Positions 49,082 through 57,858 of a stretch of 64,000 nt of DNA are shown piece by piece (the first letter of the stretch is position 1; every line of letters starts with the position of its first letter). Source of the stretch: Lawsonibacter faecis (lineage in GTDB: Bacteria; Bacillota; Clostridia; Oscillospirales; Oscillospiraceae); contig NZ_JACOPQ010000008.1 of the NCBI RefSeq assembly GCF_014287675.1, forward strand, positions 124,001 through 188,000, written 5' to 3'. The notes below the pieces were generated by a model, which saw nothing but the letters and a program-made list of their open reading frames with translations, was not told the DNA's origin and did no database searches. The translations under genes were made by a program, and so were the position numbers.

Positions 49082-51319
49082 ATGAAGGTCATTCACTTAA
49101 TTTCCGGCGGCGACAGCGGCGGCGCCAAGACCCACGTACACATGCTCCTGCAGAATCTGTGCCGCACGCCCGGCGTGGAGATCACCATGGTCTGCTTTAT
49201 GGAGGGTCCCTTTTCCGAGGAGGCCCGGGCCCTGGGCATCCCCACTGTGATTTTTCCCGGCCGCAACATTCTGCGGACCTACTCCGCCCTGAAAAAGCTG
49301 ATTCGGGAGGGCGGGTACGACATCATCCACTGCCACGGCGCCCGGGGCAACATGATGGGCGCCCTGCTCCGCCGGGCCACCGGCCTGCCGGTGGTGACCA
49401 CCGTACACTCCGACTACCGTCTGGATTACATGGGCCGGCCCCTCTCCCGGGCGACCTACGGCACCATCAACACCCTGGCCCTGCGTCGGCTGGACTACCG
49501 CATCGGCGTGTCCGACGCGATGGTGGATCTGCTTATCTCCCGTGGCTTCGACCCGGACAGGCTCTTCCCCATCTATAACGGCATCGACTTTACCCCCCGC
49601 ACCCCCTCCATGAGCCGGGGCGAGTACCTGGCGAGCGTGGGGGCCCACTGGCCGGACGACTGCGTCATCGCGGGCATCGCGGCCCGACTGAACCCCGTGA
49701 AGGACATTCCCACTCTGGTCCGCGGCTTCGCCCGCGCCCATGAGCGCTGCCCCAGGCTGCGCCTGCTTATCGCGGGGGACGGCGAGCAGATGAACGAGCT
49801 GAAAAACCTGGCGGCCTCCCTGGGCGTGAAGGAGGAGGTCTGCTTCGCGGGGTGGGTGTCCGATGTGGACAGCTTCTATCACGCGCTGGACATCAATACC
49901 CTCACCTCCCTCTCCGAGACCTTCCCCTACTCCCTCACCGAGGGGGCACGCGCCGGTCTGCCCACCGTGGCCAGCCGGGTGGGAGGCGTGCCCTACCTCA
50001 TCGACCACGGCGTAAACGGCTTTCTCTTTGAGGCCCAGGACTACGAGACCCTGGCCAGGCACCTGGCCGTCCTGGCGGAGGACGCCACCCTGCGCGCCCA
50101 TATGGGCGCGCGGCTGTACCAGAAGGGCAAGAACGAGTACTCCCTGGAGAGCACCCTCCAGCGCCAGCTCGATATCTACGGCGTCATTCTCCGCCGGGCG
50201 GCCAGGCCAAAAACCCGCCGGAGCGGCGCCCTGGTCTGCGGGGCCTATGGCCGGGGCAACGCCGGAGACGACGCCATCCTGGAGGCCATTGTCACAGAGC
50301 TGCGGCAGATCGACCCGGATCTTCCCGTCTGGGTCCTGTCCCGAAAGCCCTCCGAGACCCGGCTCACCTACCGCGTCAACTCCATCTACACCTTCGGCTT
50401 TCCCAAATTTCTCTGGCGGATGAGCAGGACCCGCCTCTATATCAACGGCGGCGGCTCCCTCATGCAGGACGTGACCAGCCACCGCTCCCTCTGGTTCTAC
50501 CTCTTCACCATCTCTGCGGCCAAGATTCTGGGCAACAAGGTGCAGATGTACGGCTGCGGCATCGGACCCATCCACGACCAGTCCAACCGCGCCCGGGCGG
50601 CCCGGGTCCTCCAGAAGCGGGTGGACGCCATCACCCTGCGGGACACCCACTCCAAGGAGGAGCTTGCGGATATGGGGGTCACCAACCCGGAAATCATCCT
50701 CTCCGCCGACCCCACCGTCATCCTCCCCGCCGCCGGGGAGGAGGTCATCGACGGCGTGCTGGAGAACGAGGGACTGGACCCGGACGGCAGATATATCGGC
50801 TTCACCCTCCGCCCCTGGCCCGGCTTTGAGGAGAAGGCCCATATCTTCGGCCAGGCGGCGGACTACGTCTGGGAGAAGTACGGCCTCACCCCCCTCTTCC
50901 TCCCCATCGAGCGCCGGCTGGACGTGGCCGCGGCGGAGAAGGCCGCCGCCCATATTCAAAAGGCCCCCTGCCACATTTTGAAAAACACCGGCAGCAGCGA
51001 CCACACCATCGGCCTTTTCGCCCGGATGCAGGCGGTGGTCTCCATGCGCCTGCACGCACTGGTCTTCTCCGCCGGGCAGGGCGTGCCCCTGGTGGGCGTG
51101 GTCTACGACCCCAAGATCAGCTCCTTCCTCTCCTATATCGGCCAGGACCTCTATACGGAGCTGGAGAACCTGACCCTGGAGGGCCTCTGCGCCCATATCG
51201 ACGCCGCCTGCGCCCGCATCGGCGACACCGCCTTCCTCTCCGTGGGCGTGGACCGTCTCCGCCAGGTGGAACGGCGCAATTCCGAGGCGGCGAAAAAACT
51301 GCTGGAATGTGAAAAATAG
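49082..51319 (+). CDS. Fusion of a GT4 glycosyltransferase and CsaB pyruvyl transferase
   Basis: A 745-residue two-enzyme protein. Residues 1-370 are a GT-B glycosyltransferase of family 4 (VIHLISGGDSGGAKTHVHML, IAARLNPVKDIPTLVRGFA, LSETFPYSLTEGARAGLPTV). Residues about 380-740 are a CsaB-type polysaccharide pyruvyl transferase (ALVCGAYGRGNAGDDAILEA, LYINGGGSLMQDVT, MYGCGIGPI, and MRLHALVFSAGQGVPLVGV). CsaB adds ketal pyruvate to ManNAc of secondary wall polymers, which creates the ligand of SLH domains. The fusion would couple sugar transfer to pyruvylation. It is followed by another glycosyltransferase. ATG at 49082 follows GGAGG. Confidence 0.9.
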   Translation: MKVIHLISGGDSGGAKTHVHMLLQNLCRTPGVEITMVCFMEGPFSEEARALGIPTVIFPGRNILRTYSALKKLIREGGYDIIHCHGARGNMMGALLRRATGLPVVTTVHSDYRLDYMGRPLSRATYGTINTLALRRLDYRIGVSDAMVDLLISRGFDPDRLFPIYNGIDFTPRTPSMSRGEYLASVGAHWPDDCVIAGIAARLNPVKDIPTLVRGFARAHERCPRLRLLIAGDGEQMNELKNLAASLGVKEEVCFAGWVSDVDSFYHALDINTLTSLSETFPYSLTEGARAGLPTVASRVGGVPYLIDHGVNGFLFEAQDYETLARHLAVLAEDATLRAHMGARLYQKGKNEYSLESTLQRQLDIYGVILRRAARPKTRRSGALVCGAYGRGNAGDDAILEAIVTELRQIDPDLPVWVLSRKPSETRLTYRVNSIYTFGFPKFLWRMSRTRLYINGGGSLMQDVTSHRSLWFYLFTISAAKILGNKVQMYGCGIGPIHDQSNRARAARVLQKRVDAITLRDTHSKEELADMGVTNPEIILSADPTVILPAAGEEVIDGVLENEGLDPDGRYIGFTLRPWPGFEEKAHIFGQAADYVWEKYGLTPLFLPIERRLDVAAAEKAAAHIQKAPCHILKNTGSSDHTIGLFARMQAVVSMRLHALVFSAGQGVPLVGVVYDPKISSFLSYIGQDLYTELENLTLEGLCAHIDAACARIGDTAFLSVGVDRLRQVERRNSEAAKKLLECEK

Positions 51320-51434
51320 CCGGCGAGACCGAACGGCAGTCATTGGTCCTGCACAGCTCATCCCTGCTGGAATACAAATTGCCCTCCCCCCGCCGATGTC
51401 GTTTTCATTTTCATCTCACCTGGAGGTCTCCGCG

Positions 51435-52523
51435 TTGAAACAGTATATTTGCCTCTCCTCCGAGCCGTGGGGGGCGGTGCCCACCCGCACCCAGCAGCTG
51501 ATGACCCGGCTGCGGGGGGCGGAGGTGCTCTTTTTCGAGCCGCCCGCCTCGGGCAAAAGCAAGGACTACAAGAAGCCGGGCCGGAAGATGCGCCCCGGCC
51601 TGACGGTTTACACCCTGCCGAGCGTGCTGGAGGTGGACGAGAAGCACACCCGTCTCTTCGCCATGAGCCAGCGGCGCCTGGCGAGGTTCATCCTGGACAA
51701 GCTCTCCCGCCACCGCTTCCGTGAGAGCGTGCTCTGGACCACCAGCCCCGGGCAGGTCCATCTGCTGGATCTGCTGCCCTGCAAGGGCGTCATCTACGAC
51801 TGCGACCGGGCCTGGTCGGCCTTTCCCCTGGAGTGGGAGAGCGATCTGGCCCTCTCCGCAGACGTCATCTTCGCAGCCTCCCCCGGCCTCATCGACCGTC
51901 TCTCCCCCTGCAACGACAACCTTGCCCTCCTGCCGGGTGGCGTAAACTATCCCATGTTCAGCCGGGACGGCCTGCCCACCCCCCCGGAGCTGCGGGGCGT
52001 GCGGGCTCCCGTTCTGGGCTGGGCGGGCACCATCCACCGGGACACCGACCTCACCCCCGCCCTCCAGGCAGTCCGGGACCTGCCGGACTGCGCCTTCGTC
52101 TTTGTCGGCGCCGTGGATGAAAAGAACCCCCTCTTCCCCCTTCTGCGGGAGTTCCCCAATGTGGCCTTCACGGGCTTCAAGCCCCTGGTCGACCTGCCCG
52201 ACTATCTGGGCCGGTTCGACGTGTGCCTGGACTTCCTCCGGCGGCGGGACGTGGGCAGCGACATTATCCCCTGCCGGATTTATGAGTACCTCTCCACCGG
52301 CAAGCCCATCGTCTCCATGCTGTATGAGGACCAGGTGGAGGAGTTCCCCGACGTAATCTACGGCGCCCACACCCCCCAGGAGTACGCCCAGCTCTGCCAG
52401 CGGGCGCTTTCCGAGGCGGGCGACTGGGCGCGCCGCCGCCGCAGGGACTACGGCGAGGCCGCCGCCTGGAGCGGGCGCGCCGACGAGGTCTGCCGGATTC
52501 TGGGCAGCATCGGACTGTACTGA
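51435..52523 (+). CDS. Glycosyltransferase, GT-B fold
   Basis: Cytoplasmic sugar transferase of about 362 residues. The N-terminal half has YICLSSEPWGAVPTRTQQLM; the C-terminal half shows VLGWAGTIHRDTDLTPALQA, VAFTGFKPLVDLPDYLGRFD and RIYEYLSTGKPIV, typical for the family 4 donor-binding domain of proteins that build surface polysaccharide. I set the start at TTG 51435 because GGAGG lies 8 bases upstream; the longer frame has no site. It follows the GT-CsaB fusion and probably works in the same wall-polymer pathway. Confidence 0.85.
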   Translation: MKQYICLSSEPWGAVPTRTQQLMTRLRGAEVLFFEPPASGKSKDYKKPGRKMRPGLTVYTLPSVLEVDEKHTRLFAMSQRRLARFILDKLSRHRFRESVLWTTSPGQVHLLDLLPCKGVIYDCDRAWSAFPLEWESDLALSADVIFAASPGLIDRLSPCNDNLALLPGGVNYPMFSRDGLPTPPELRGVRAPVLGWAGTIHRDTDLTPALQAVRDLPDCAFVFVGAVDEKNPLFPLLREFPNVAFTGFKPLVDLPDYLGRFDVCLDFLRRRDVGSDIIPCRIYEYLSTGKPIVSMLYEDQVEEFPDVIYGAHTPQEYAQLCQRALSEAGDWARRRRRDYGEAAAWSGRADEVCRILGSIGLY

Positions 52524-52708
52524 ACGGGCAGGCGGGATAGAAAAACGCGGAGCGGGTCGCTGCGGAAACAGGCGCTTATTTCTTTGGAGAGCAGCTTTCG
52601 ACTCTGCGGGGTCAATCGGGCGCGCCGCCGGCCGCGTCGAAAACACCCAATTGTTTTGGGACAATTGTCCCTTTCCTTGTGAAAGCCTACGAAAATGGTT
52701 TGAATCCC

Positions 52709-52737
52709 TTGTAAAGCCGCAGAAAATGCGATATATT
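52709..52737 (+). promoter_or_regulatory. Promoter of the purine operon
   Basis: TTGTAA (52709-52714), 17 bases, TATATT (52732-52737). The expected start is about 52744, ahead of the structured leader. Confidence 0.7.
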
Positions 52738-52741
52738 GTAT

Positions 52742-52885
52742 GCATTCTGGGACAAGGGGGATTCCTGATGTTGTTTGCCTGCTGTGCACACACCGTCGTC
52801 GACAGGGGTCCCAATGCGTCCACTTCACCAGCGTGACCAAGGTCAGGCCGTCCGTATGCCGGATGGCCTGATTTATTTTTTCCTT
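52742..52885 (+). promoter_or_regulatory. Structured leader with terminator before purE (candidate riboswitch or attenuator)
   Basis: GCATT-CT-GGGAC (52742-52753) pairs with GTCCC-AATGC (52808-52817) to close a 55-base domain. A terminator follows at 52843-52871 (TCAGGCCGTCCG / CGGATGGCCTGA with TATGC loop region) with TTTATTTTTT. No guanine/adenine, ZTP, PRPP or THF riboswitch core could be recognised. It should control entry into the purE-purD operon. Confidence 0.6.
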
Positions 52886-52923
52886 GACAAAAATTTTGTT
52901 AGCTATCTGGGAGGAATCATCGC

Positions 52924-53412
52924 ATGAAAAAAGTTGCCGTCATCATGGGGTCGGACTCTGACTGGCCCGTCGTCAAGGGCGCCTGTGAGCAGCTGGGGTC
53001 CTTCGGCATTCCCTACGAGGCCCACATTCTCAGCGCACACCGCACCCCGGACAAGGCCGCGGCCTTTGCCAAAAGCGCCCGTGCCGACGGCTTCGGCGTA
53101 CTCATCTGCGCGGCGGGGATGGCCGCCCATCTGGCCGGCGCTTTTGCGGGCAACTCCACCCTGCCCGTCATCGGCATCCCCATGAAGGGCGGCGCTATGG
53201 ACGGGCTGGACGCCCTCCTGGCCACCGTGCAGATGCCCAGCGGCATCCCTGTTGCCACCGTGGCCATCAACGGCGCGAAGAACGCCGCCTTCCTTGCGGC
53301 CCAAATTCTCTCCGTCTCCGACGATGCTCTGGCCGCCCGTCTGGATGAGCACCGCGTCAAAATGGCCGCACAGATTGCGGAAAAAGAGGCCAAGCTCCAG
53401 GCGGAGCTCTAA
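52924..53412 (+). CDS. purE: N5-carboxyaminoimidazole ribonucleotide mutase
   Basis: Class I PurE of 162 residues, moving the carboxyl group of N5-CAIR to give CAIR in purine synthesis. The signature IMGSDSDWPVVKGACEQL, the AHRTPDKAA loop with the catalytic His, and GMAAHLAGAFAGNSTLPVIG are all intact. It is the first gene of a pur operon. purK is not in the window. GGGAGG precedes the ATG by 8-9 bases. Confidence 0.97.
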   Translation: MKKVAVIMGSDSDWPVVKGACEQLGSFGIPYEAHILSAHRTPDKAAAFAKSARADGFGVLICAAGMAAHLAGAFAGNSTLPVIGIPMKGGAMDGLDALLATVQMPSGIPVATVAINGAKNAAFLAAQILSVSDDALAARLDEHRVKMAAQIAEKEAKLQAEL

Positions 53413-53635
53413 AAATGCGGCGGGGCCTGGGCCTTGTCTGAGCAATGGCAATATGCCCGGCGGCGCGTAATAATTTCGTCCGGCAAGCAGTTTTTTCGCA
53501 GGAACCCTGACGGATTTGTTCTAAATACTGCGCCGTCCAGGCGGGAAAGGACCCGCCGAGTTGGGCGTGTCGGCGTTTTTCAAACAAGGCCCGGCCCCCG
53601 CCCTGAATTCTAATCTTATTTGGAGGTCATTCAAT

Positions 53636-54322
53636 ATGGAAAAGAAGCTTGTTTACACCGGTAAGACCAAGGACGTTTTCGCGCTGGAGAACGGCAATTA
53701 CCTGCTCAAGTTCAAGGACGACTGCACCGGCAAGGACGGCGTATTCGATCCCGGCGAGAACTCCGTGGGTCTGACCATCGACGGCGTGGGCGACGTGAAC
53801 CTGCGCATGTCCGTCTACTTCTTCGAGAAGATCAACGCCGCCGGCATCAAGACCCACTATGTCAGCGCCGACCTTGCCGATACCACCATGGAGGTTCTTC
53901 CCGCCAAGGTCTTCGGCCAGGGCCTGGAGGTCATCTGCCGCAACAAGGCCGTGGGCAGCTTCCGCCGCCGTTACGGCGAGTACATCGCCGAGGGCGCCGA
54001 TCTCCCCTCCTATGTGGAGATGACCTTTAAGAACGACGAGAAGGGCGATCCCCTGGTCACCAAGGACGGACTGGTGGTTCTGGGCGTCATGACTGAGAAG
54101 CAGTATGACGACACCAAGGAGATGACCCAGAAGATCACCAAGATCGTCTCCGACGAGCTGGCCGCCAAGGGACTGGTACTCTACGACATCAAGTTTGAAT
54201 TCGGCTACGGCGCCGACGGCAGCGTCATGCTCATCGACGAGGTGGCCTCCGGCAATATGCGCGTCTACAAGGAAGGCCAGTACGTGGACCCCATGACCCT
54301 CTCCAAGCTGTTCTTCGCCTAA
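53636..54322 (+). CDS. purC: SAICAR synthetase
   Basis: Phosphoribosylaminoimidazole-succinocarboxamide synthase of 228 residues, joining CAIR and aspartate. Motifs are LVYTGKTKDVFALENGNYLL, the CRNKAVGSFRRRYGE block and DEVASGNMRVYKEGQYVDPM; the SAICAR synthetase ATP site lies near the start. ATG at 53636 follows GGAGG. The 220-base gap after purE has no clear gene; it is not obviously structured. Confidence 0.96.
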   Translation: MEKKLVYTGKTKDVFALENGNYLLKFKDDCTGKDGVFDPGENSVGLTIDGVGDVNLRMSVYFFEKINAAGIKTHYVSADLADTTMEVLPAKVFGQGLEVICRNKAVGSFRRRYGEYIAEGADLPSYVEMTFKNDEKGDPLVTKDGLVVLGVMTEKQYDDTKEMTQKITKIVSDELAAKGLVLYDIKFEFGYGADGSVMLIDEVASGNMRVYKEGQYVDPMTLSKLFFA

Positions 54323-54397
54323 GGAGCGCCTTCTGCGGGTGCGGCTCCCCTCACCGGGGAGCCTTGCTAACAATCAAACGGTTAGGAGAAACAGAGC

Positions 54398-55819
54398 ATG
54401 GGCGGATTCTTTGGCGCCATCTCCAAGCGCGACTGCGTGCTTGATATCTTTTTCGGGGTGGACTACCACTCCCACCTGGGTACCCGCCGGGGCGGCATGG
54501 CGGTCTATGACCGGCAGGAGGGCTTTCAGCGGCAGATCCACAACATTGAAAACACCCCCTTCCGCACCAAGTTCGAGCGGGATCTGGAGGGCTTCCACGG
54601 CTGCTCCGGCATCGGCTGCATCAGCGACACGGACCCCCAGCCCCTTCTGGTGCGCTCCCATCTGGGCCTCTATGCCATCACCACCGTGGGCGTCATCACC
54701 AATGCCGAGCAGCTGGTGGACGACTTCTTTGCCGACGGCGCGGTCCAGTTCATGGCCCAGAGCTCGGGCAAGGTGAATCAGACCGAGCTGGCCGCAGCCC
54801 TCATTAACCAGAAGTCCAGCCTGTCCGAGGGCATCCAGTACGCCCAGGAGGTTATTGAGGGCTCCCTCACCCTCCTCATTCTCACCGCCGACGGCATCAT
54901 CGCCGCCCGGGACCGGTACGGCCGCCTGCCGGTCCTCATCGGCAGGGACCCTGACGGCTACTGCGCCGCCTTTGAGTCCTTCGCCTACCGCAAGCTGGAC
55001 TATGAGGACGCCTACGAGCTGGGCCCCGGCGAGGTAGTCCGCCTCACCCCGGAGTCCTGCGAGACCCTGGTGCCCGCCCGCGCCGAGATGAAGATCTGCG
55101 CCTTTCTCTGGAGCTACTACGGCTACCCCACCTCCGGCTACGAGGGCATCGGCGTGGAGTCCATGCGCAACCGCAACGGCGGGATTATGGCCCTCGCCGA
55201 CCGGAAGCGGGGCCTCACCGAGGGCATCGACTACGTGGCCGGCGTGCCCGACTCGGGCGTGCCCCACGCGGTGGGCTATGCCAATCAGAGCGGCATCCCC
55301 TTCGCCCGTCCCTTTATTAAGTACACCCCCACCTGGCCCCGGAGCTTTACGCCCGACAGCCAGAAGGTCCGCAATCAGGTGGCCAAGATGAAGCTCATCC
55401 CCGTGCCCGACCTCATTGAGGGCAAGCGGCTGCTTTTTGTGGACGACAGCGTGGTCCGGGGCACCCAGCTCCGGGAGACCGTGGAGTTTCTCTACCAGTG
55501 CGGCGCGAAGGAGGTCCATATCCGCTCCGCCTGTCCCCCCATCATGTACCCCTGCAAGTACCTGAACTTCTCCCGCAGCAATTCGCCCATGGAGCTGCTG
55601 GCCCGGAAGACCGTCCAGGAGCTGGAGGGGGACGAAGGCCAGAACCATCTGGAGGAGTATGCCGACGGCGACACCGAGCGCGGCAGGGCCATGAGCGACT
55701 GCATCTGCAGGAAGATGCATTTCACCACCCTGGGCTTCCAGTCCCTGCAGGGCCTCATTGAGTCCATCGGCATCGAGCCGTGCAAGCTTTGCACCTACTG
55801 CTGGACAGGCAGAGAATAA
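54398..55819 (+). CDS. purF: Amidophosphoribosyltransferase lacking the N-terminal cysteine
   Basis: First enzyme of purine synthesis, 473 residues. The N-terminal class II amidotransferase domain has HSHLGTRRGGMAVY, and the C-terminal PRTase domain has the PRPP loop LLFVDDSVVRGTQLRE and PCKYLNF plus CKLCTYCW, which can bind a 4Fe-4S cluster as in Bacillus PurF. Normally the mature protein starts with a catalytic Cys (MCG-FG); here the start is MGGFFGAISK, with Gly in that place. Glutaminase activity should therefore be lost unless Cys13 (KRDC) substitutes, and ammonia may be used directly. A comparable MGGFFG-type subgroup exists in other gut bacteria as I recall. ATG at 54398 follows AGGAG. 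Confidence 0.92.
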   Translation: MGGFFGAISKRDCVLDIFFGVDYHSHLGTRRGGMAVYDRQEGFQRQIHNIENTPFRTKFERDLEGFHGCSGIGCISDTDPQPLLVRSHLGLYAITTVGVITNAEQLVDDFFADGAVQFMAQSSGKVNQTELAAALINQKSSLSEGIQYAQEVIEGSLTLLILTADGIIAARDRYGRLPVLIGRDPDGYCAAFESFAYRKLDYEDAYELGPGEVVRLTPESCETLVPARAEMKICAFLWSYYGYPTSGYEGIGVESMRNRNGGIMALADRKRGLTEGIDYVAGVPDSGVPHAVGYANQSGIPFARPFIKYTPTWPRSFTPDSQKVRNQVAKMKLIPVPDLIEGKRLLFVDDSVVRGTQLRETVEFLYQCGAKEVHIRSACPPIMYPCKYLNFSRSNSPMELLARKTVQELEGDEGQNHLEEYADGDTERGRAMSDCICRKMHFTTLGFQSLQGLIESIGIEPCKLCTYCWTGRE

Positions 55820-55963
55820 ATCAATAAGGAAAGGAAAGGGAGAGAGAAAAAAGCTGGTCGGGGAGATAGCGCCGCCTTATGCGGCCTTTCAGGCAGCCGC
55901 TCTGCCGAAACTCCACAATCATTCCATTTTTTCTATTTTCCCTTTTCTTGATAGGAGGCTTTT

Positions 55964-57004
55964 ATGTCTATCTCCAAATCCGACAGCTACGCCGCCGCCG
56001 GCGTGGACGTGACCGCGGGCTACGAGTCCGTCAACCGCATTAAACCCCTGGTGGAGTCCACCTATATCCCCGGCGTGATGGGCACCCTGGGCGGCTTCGG
56101 CGGCCTCTTCGCCCCCGACACGGCGGGCATGGAGAAGCCAGTTTTGGTCTCCGGCACCGACGGCGTGGGCACCAAGCTGAAGATCGCCTTCCTCATGGAC
56201 AGGCACGACACCGTGGGCATCGACTGCGTGGCCATGTGCGTCAACGATATCGTCTGCTCCGGCGCGAAGCCGCTCTTCTTCCTGGACTATCTGGCCGTGG
56301 GCAAGAATATTCCCGAGCGCATCGAGGCCATTGTCTCCGGCGTCACCGAGGGCTGCCGCCAAGCGGGCTGCGCCCTCATCGGCGGCGAGACCGCCGAGAT
56401 GCCCGGCTTCTACCCCGAGGACGAGTACGATCTGGCCGGCTTCTCCGTGGGGATCGCCGACCAGGCCAGGATGCTGGACGGCTCCACCATGGAGGAGGGC
56501 GACCTTCTCATCGGCCTGAGCTCCTCCGGCGTCCACTCCAACGGCTTCTCCCTGGTGCGCAAGGTCCTTGGCGTGGACAGGGAGACCCTCTCCGCCCATA
56601 TCCCGGAGCTGGGCTGCACCCTGGGCGAAGAGCTCATCAAGCCCACCCGCATCTACGTCAAGACCGTCCTGGGCCTGCTGGAGCGGGGCGTGCGCATCCG
56701 CGCCGTGAGCCACATCACCGGCGGCGGCCTCTATGAGAATGTTCCCCGCATGATGAAGGAGGGTCTCACCGCCCGCATCCAGAAGGGCTCCTTCCCCGTG
56801 CCCCCCATCTTCGACCTCATCGCCAAGCGGGGCAATATCCCCGAGCGGGATATGTACAACACCTTCAATATGGGCGTGGGCCTGGTGATCGCCATCCCCA
56901 AGGACCAGGTGGGCGAGGCCAAGGACATTCTGGTGGCCATGGGCGAGCATGCCTATGTCATCGGCTCCGTGGTCAAGGGCGGCGACGGCGTCGAGCTCGT
57001 CTAA
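55964..57004 (+). CDS. purM: Phosphoribosylformylglycinamidine cyclo-ligase
   Basis: AIR synthetase of 346 residues. The family signatures are DSYAAAGVDVTAGYESVNRI, VSGTDGVGTKLKIAF, DCVAMCVNDIVCSGAKPLFF and GGETAEMPGFYPEDEYDLAG. It closes the imidazole ring of FGAM with ATP. AGGAGG precedes the ATG. It lies in the middle of the pur operon; purL or purQS is not in this window. Confidence 0.97.
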   Translation: MSISKSDSYAAAGVDVTAGYESVNRIKPLVESTYIPGVMGTLGGFGGLFAPDTAGMEKPVLVSGTDGVGTKLKIAFLMDRHDTVGIDCVAMCVNDIVCSGAKPLFFLDYLAVGKNIPERIEAIVSGVTEGCRQAGCALIGGETAEMPGFYPEDEYDLAGFSVGIADQARMLDGSTMEEGDLLIGLSSSGVHSNGFSLVRKVLGVDRETLSAHIPELGCTLGEELIKPTRIYVKTVLGLLERGVRIRAVSHITGGGLYENVPRMMKEGLTARIQKGSFPVPPIFDLIAKRGNIPERDMYNTFNMGVGLVIAIPKDQVGEAKDILVAMGEHAYVIGSVVKGGDGVELV

Positions 57005-57129
57005 GTCCGTCCCGGGGGGACTTCTTCCCCCTCTGTAAGGGCGATACTACAAAACCGGCGTACCCCACTGTCCGCAGGGGCCGCCCGCGTCCCCCCGTCT
57101 CCCCCAAAATCCGAATGGTTGGTGTTTTC

Positions 57130-57765
57130 ATGCAAAAGCGTATCGCGGTCCTCGTCTCCGGTGGCGGGACCAATCTTCAGGCATTGATTGACGCCCAGAG
57201 CCGGGGCGAGCTGAAAAACGGTCTTTTGGCCGCGGTCGTCTCCTCCAGGGAGGGGGCCTTTGCCCTGGAGCGGGCCGCCGCAGCGGGCATCCCCGGCTAT
57301 GTGGTGGCCCGCAGGTCCTTCCCGGACAACCGCTCCATGACCGCCGCCCTGGTGTCGCAGCTCAGGGCGCTGGACATCGACCTGGTGGTTCTGGCCGGCT
57401 TCATGCACATTCTCACCGAAGAGATGGTGGCGGCATACCCCAATGCCATCCTGAATGTCCATCCCGCCCTCATCCCCTCCTTCTGCGGCGCGGGGTATTA
57501 CGGCCTCCACGTCCATGAGGCCGCTCTGGCCTACGGCGTGAAGGTCACCGGCGCCACAGTCCACTTCGTCAACGAGGAACCGGACGGCGGTCCCATCGTC
57601 CTGCAAAAGGCGGTGGATATCCGGGAGGGGGACACTCCGGAAGCCCTCCAGCGCCGGGTGATGGAGGAGGCCGAGTGGGTCATTCTCCCCAAGGCGGTCT
57701 CCCTCTTCTGTGAGGGCAGGCTCTCGGTCGACGGCAGAACCGTCAAAGTGAAAAATAAAGATTGA
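57130..57765 (+). CDS. purN: Phosphoribosylglycinamide formyltransferase
   Basis: Folate-dependent GAR transformylase of 211 residues. AVLVSGGGTNLQALIDAQ binds the phosphate; LAGFMHILTEEMV and NVHPALIPSFCGAGYYGLHV contain the catalytic Asn and His; VTGATVHFVNEEPDGGPIV completes the signature. I chose ATG 57130 (MQKRIAVLVSG); an ATG 15 bases earlier has a poorer ribosome binding site. Confidence 0.95.
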   Translation: MQKRIAVLVSGGGTNLQALIDAQSRGELKNGLLAAVVSSREGAFALERAAAAGIPGYVVARRSFPDNRSMTAALVSQLRALDIDLVVLAGFMHILTEEMVAAYPNAILNVHPALIPSFCGAGYYGLHVHEAALAYGVKVTGATVHFVNEEPDGGPIVLQKAVDIREGDTPEALQRRVMEEAEWVILPKAVSLFCEGRLSVDGRTVKVKNKD

Positions 57766-57858
57766 GTCGTGTAAAAGGCGGGGGCATTGCCGCCTGCTCA
57801 GGTCCGGCCTTTTTCCGGCCCTTCCCTTTTCACGCCGCATTTATGATTGGAGGTACTT

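Noticed and set aside
52650..52745. A tRNA T-loop-like sequence (GGTTTGAATCCC) before purE.
   Set aside because: No matching acceptor stem, anticodon loop or D-loop around it; it overlaps the purine operon promoter.
52768..52836. 22-codon frame in the purine leader as a real gene.
   Set aside because: Only a weak purine-rich site precedes it, and it shows no run of regulatory codons; mentioned as a possibility in the leader finding only.
52742..52885. Known purine, ZTP, PRPP or THF riboswitch.
   Set aside because: None of the conserved core sequences I remember for these classes is present, so I report only an unassigned leader.
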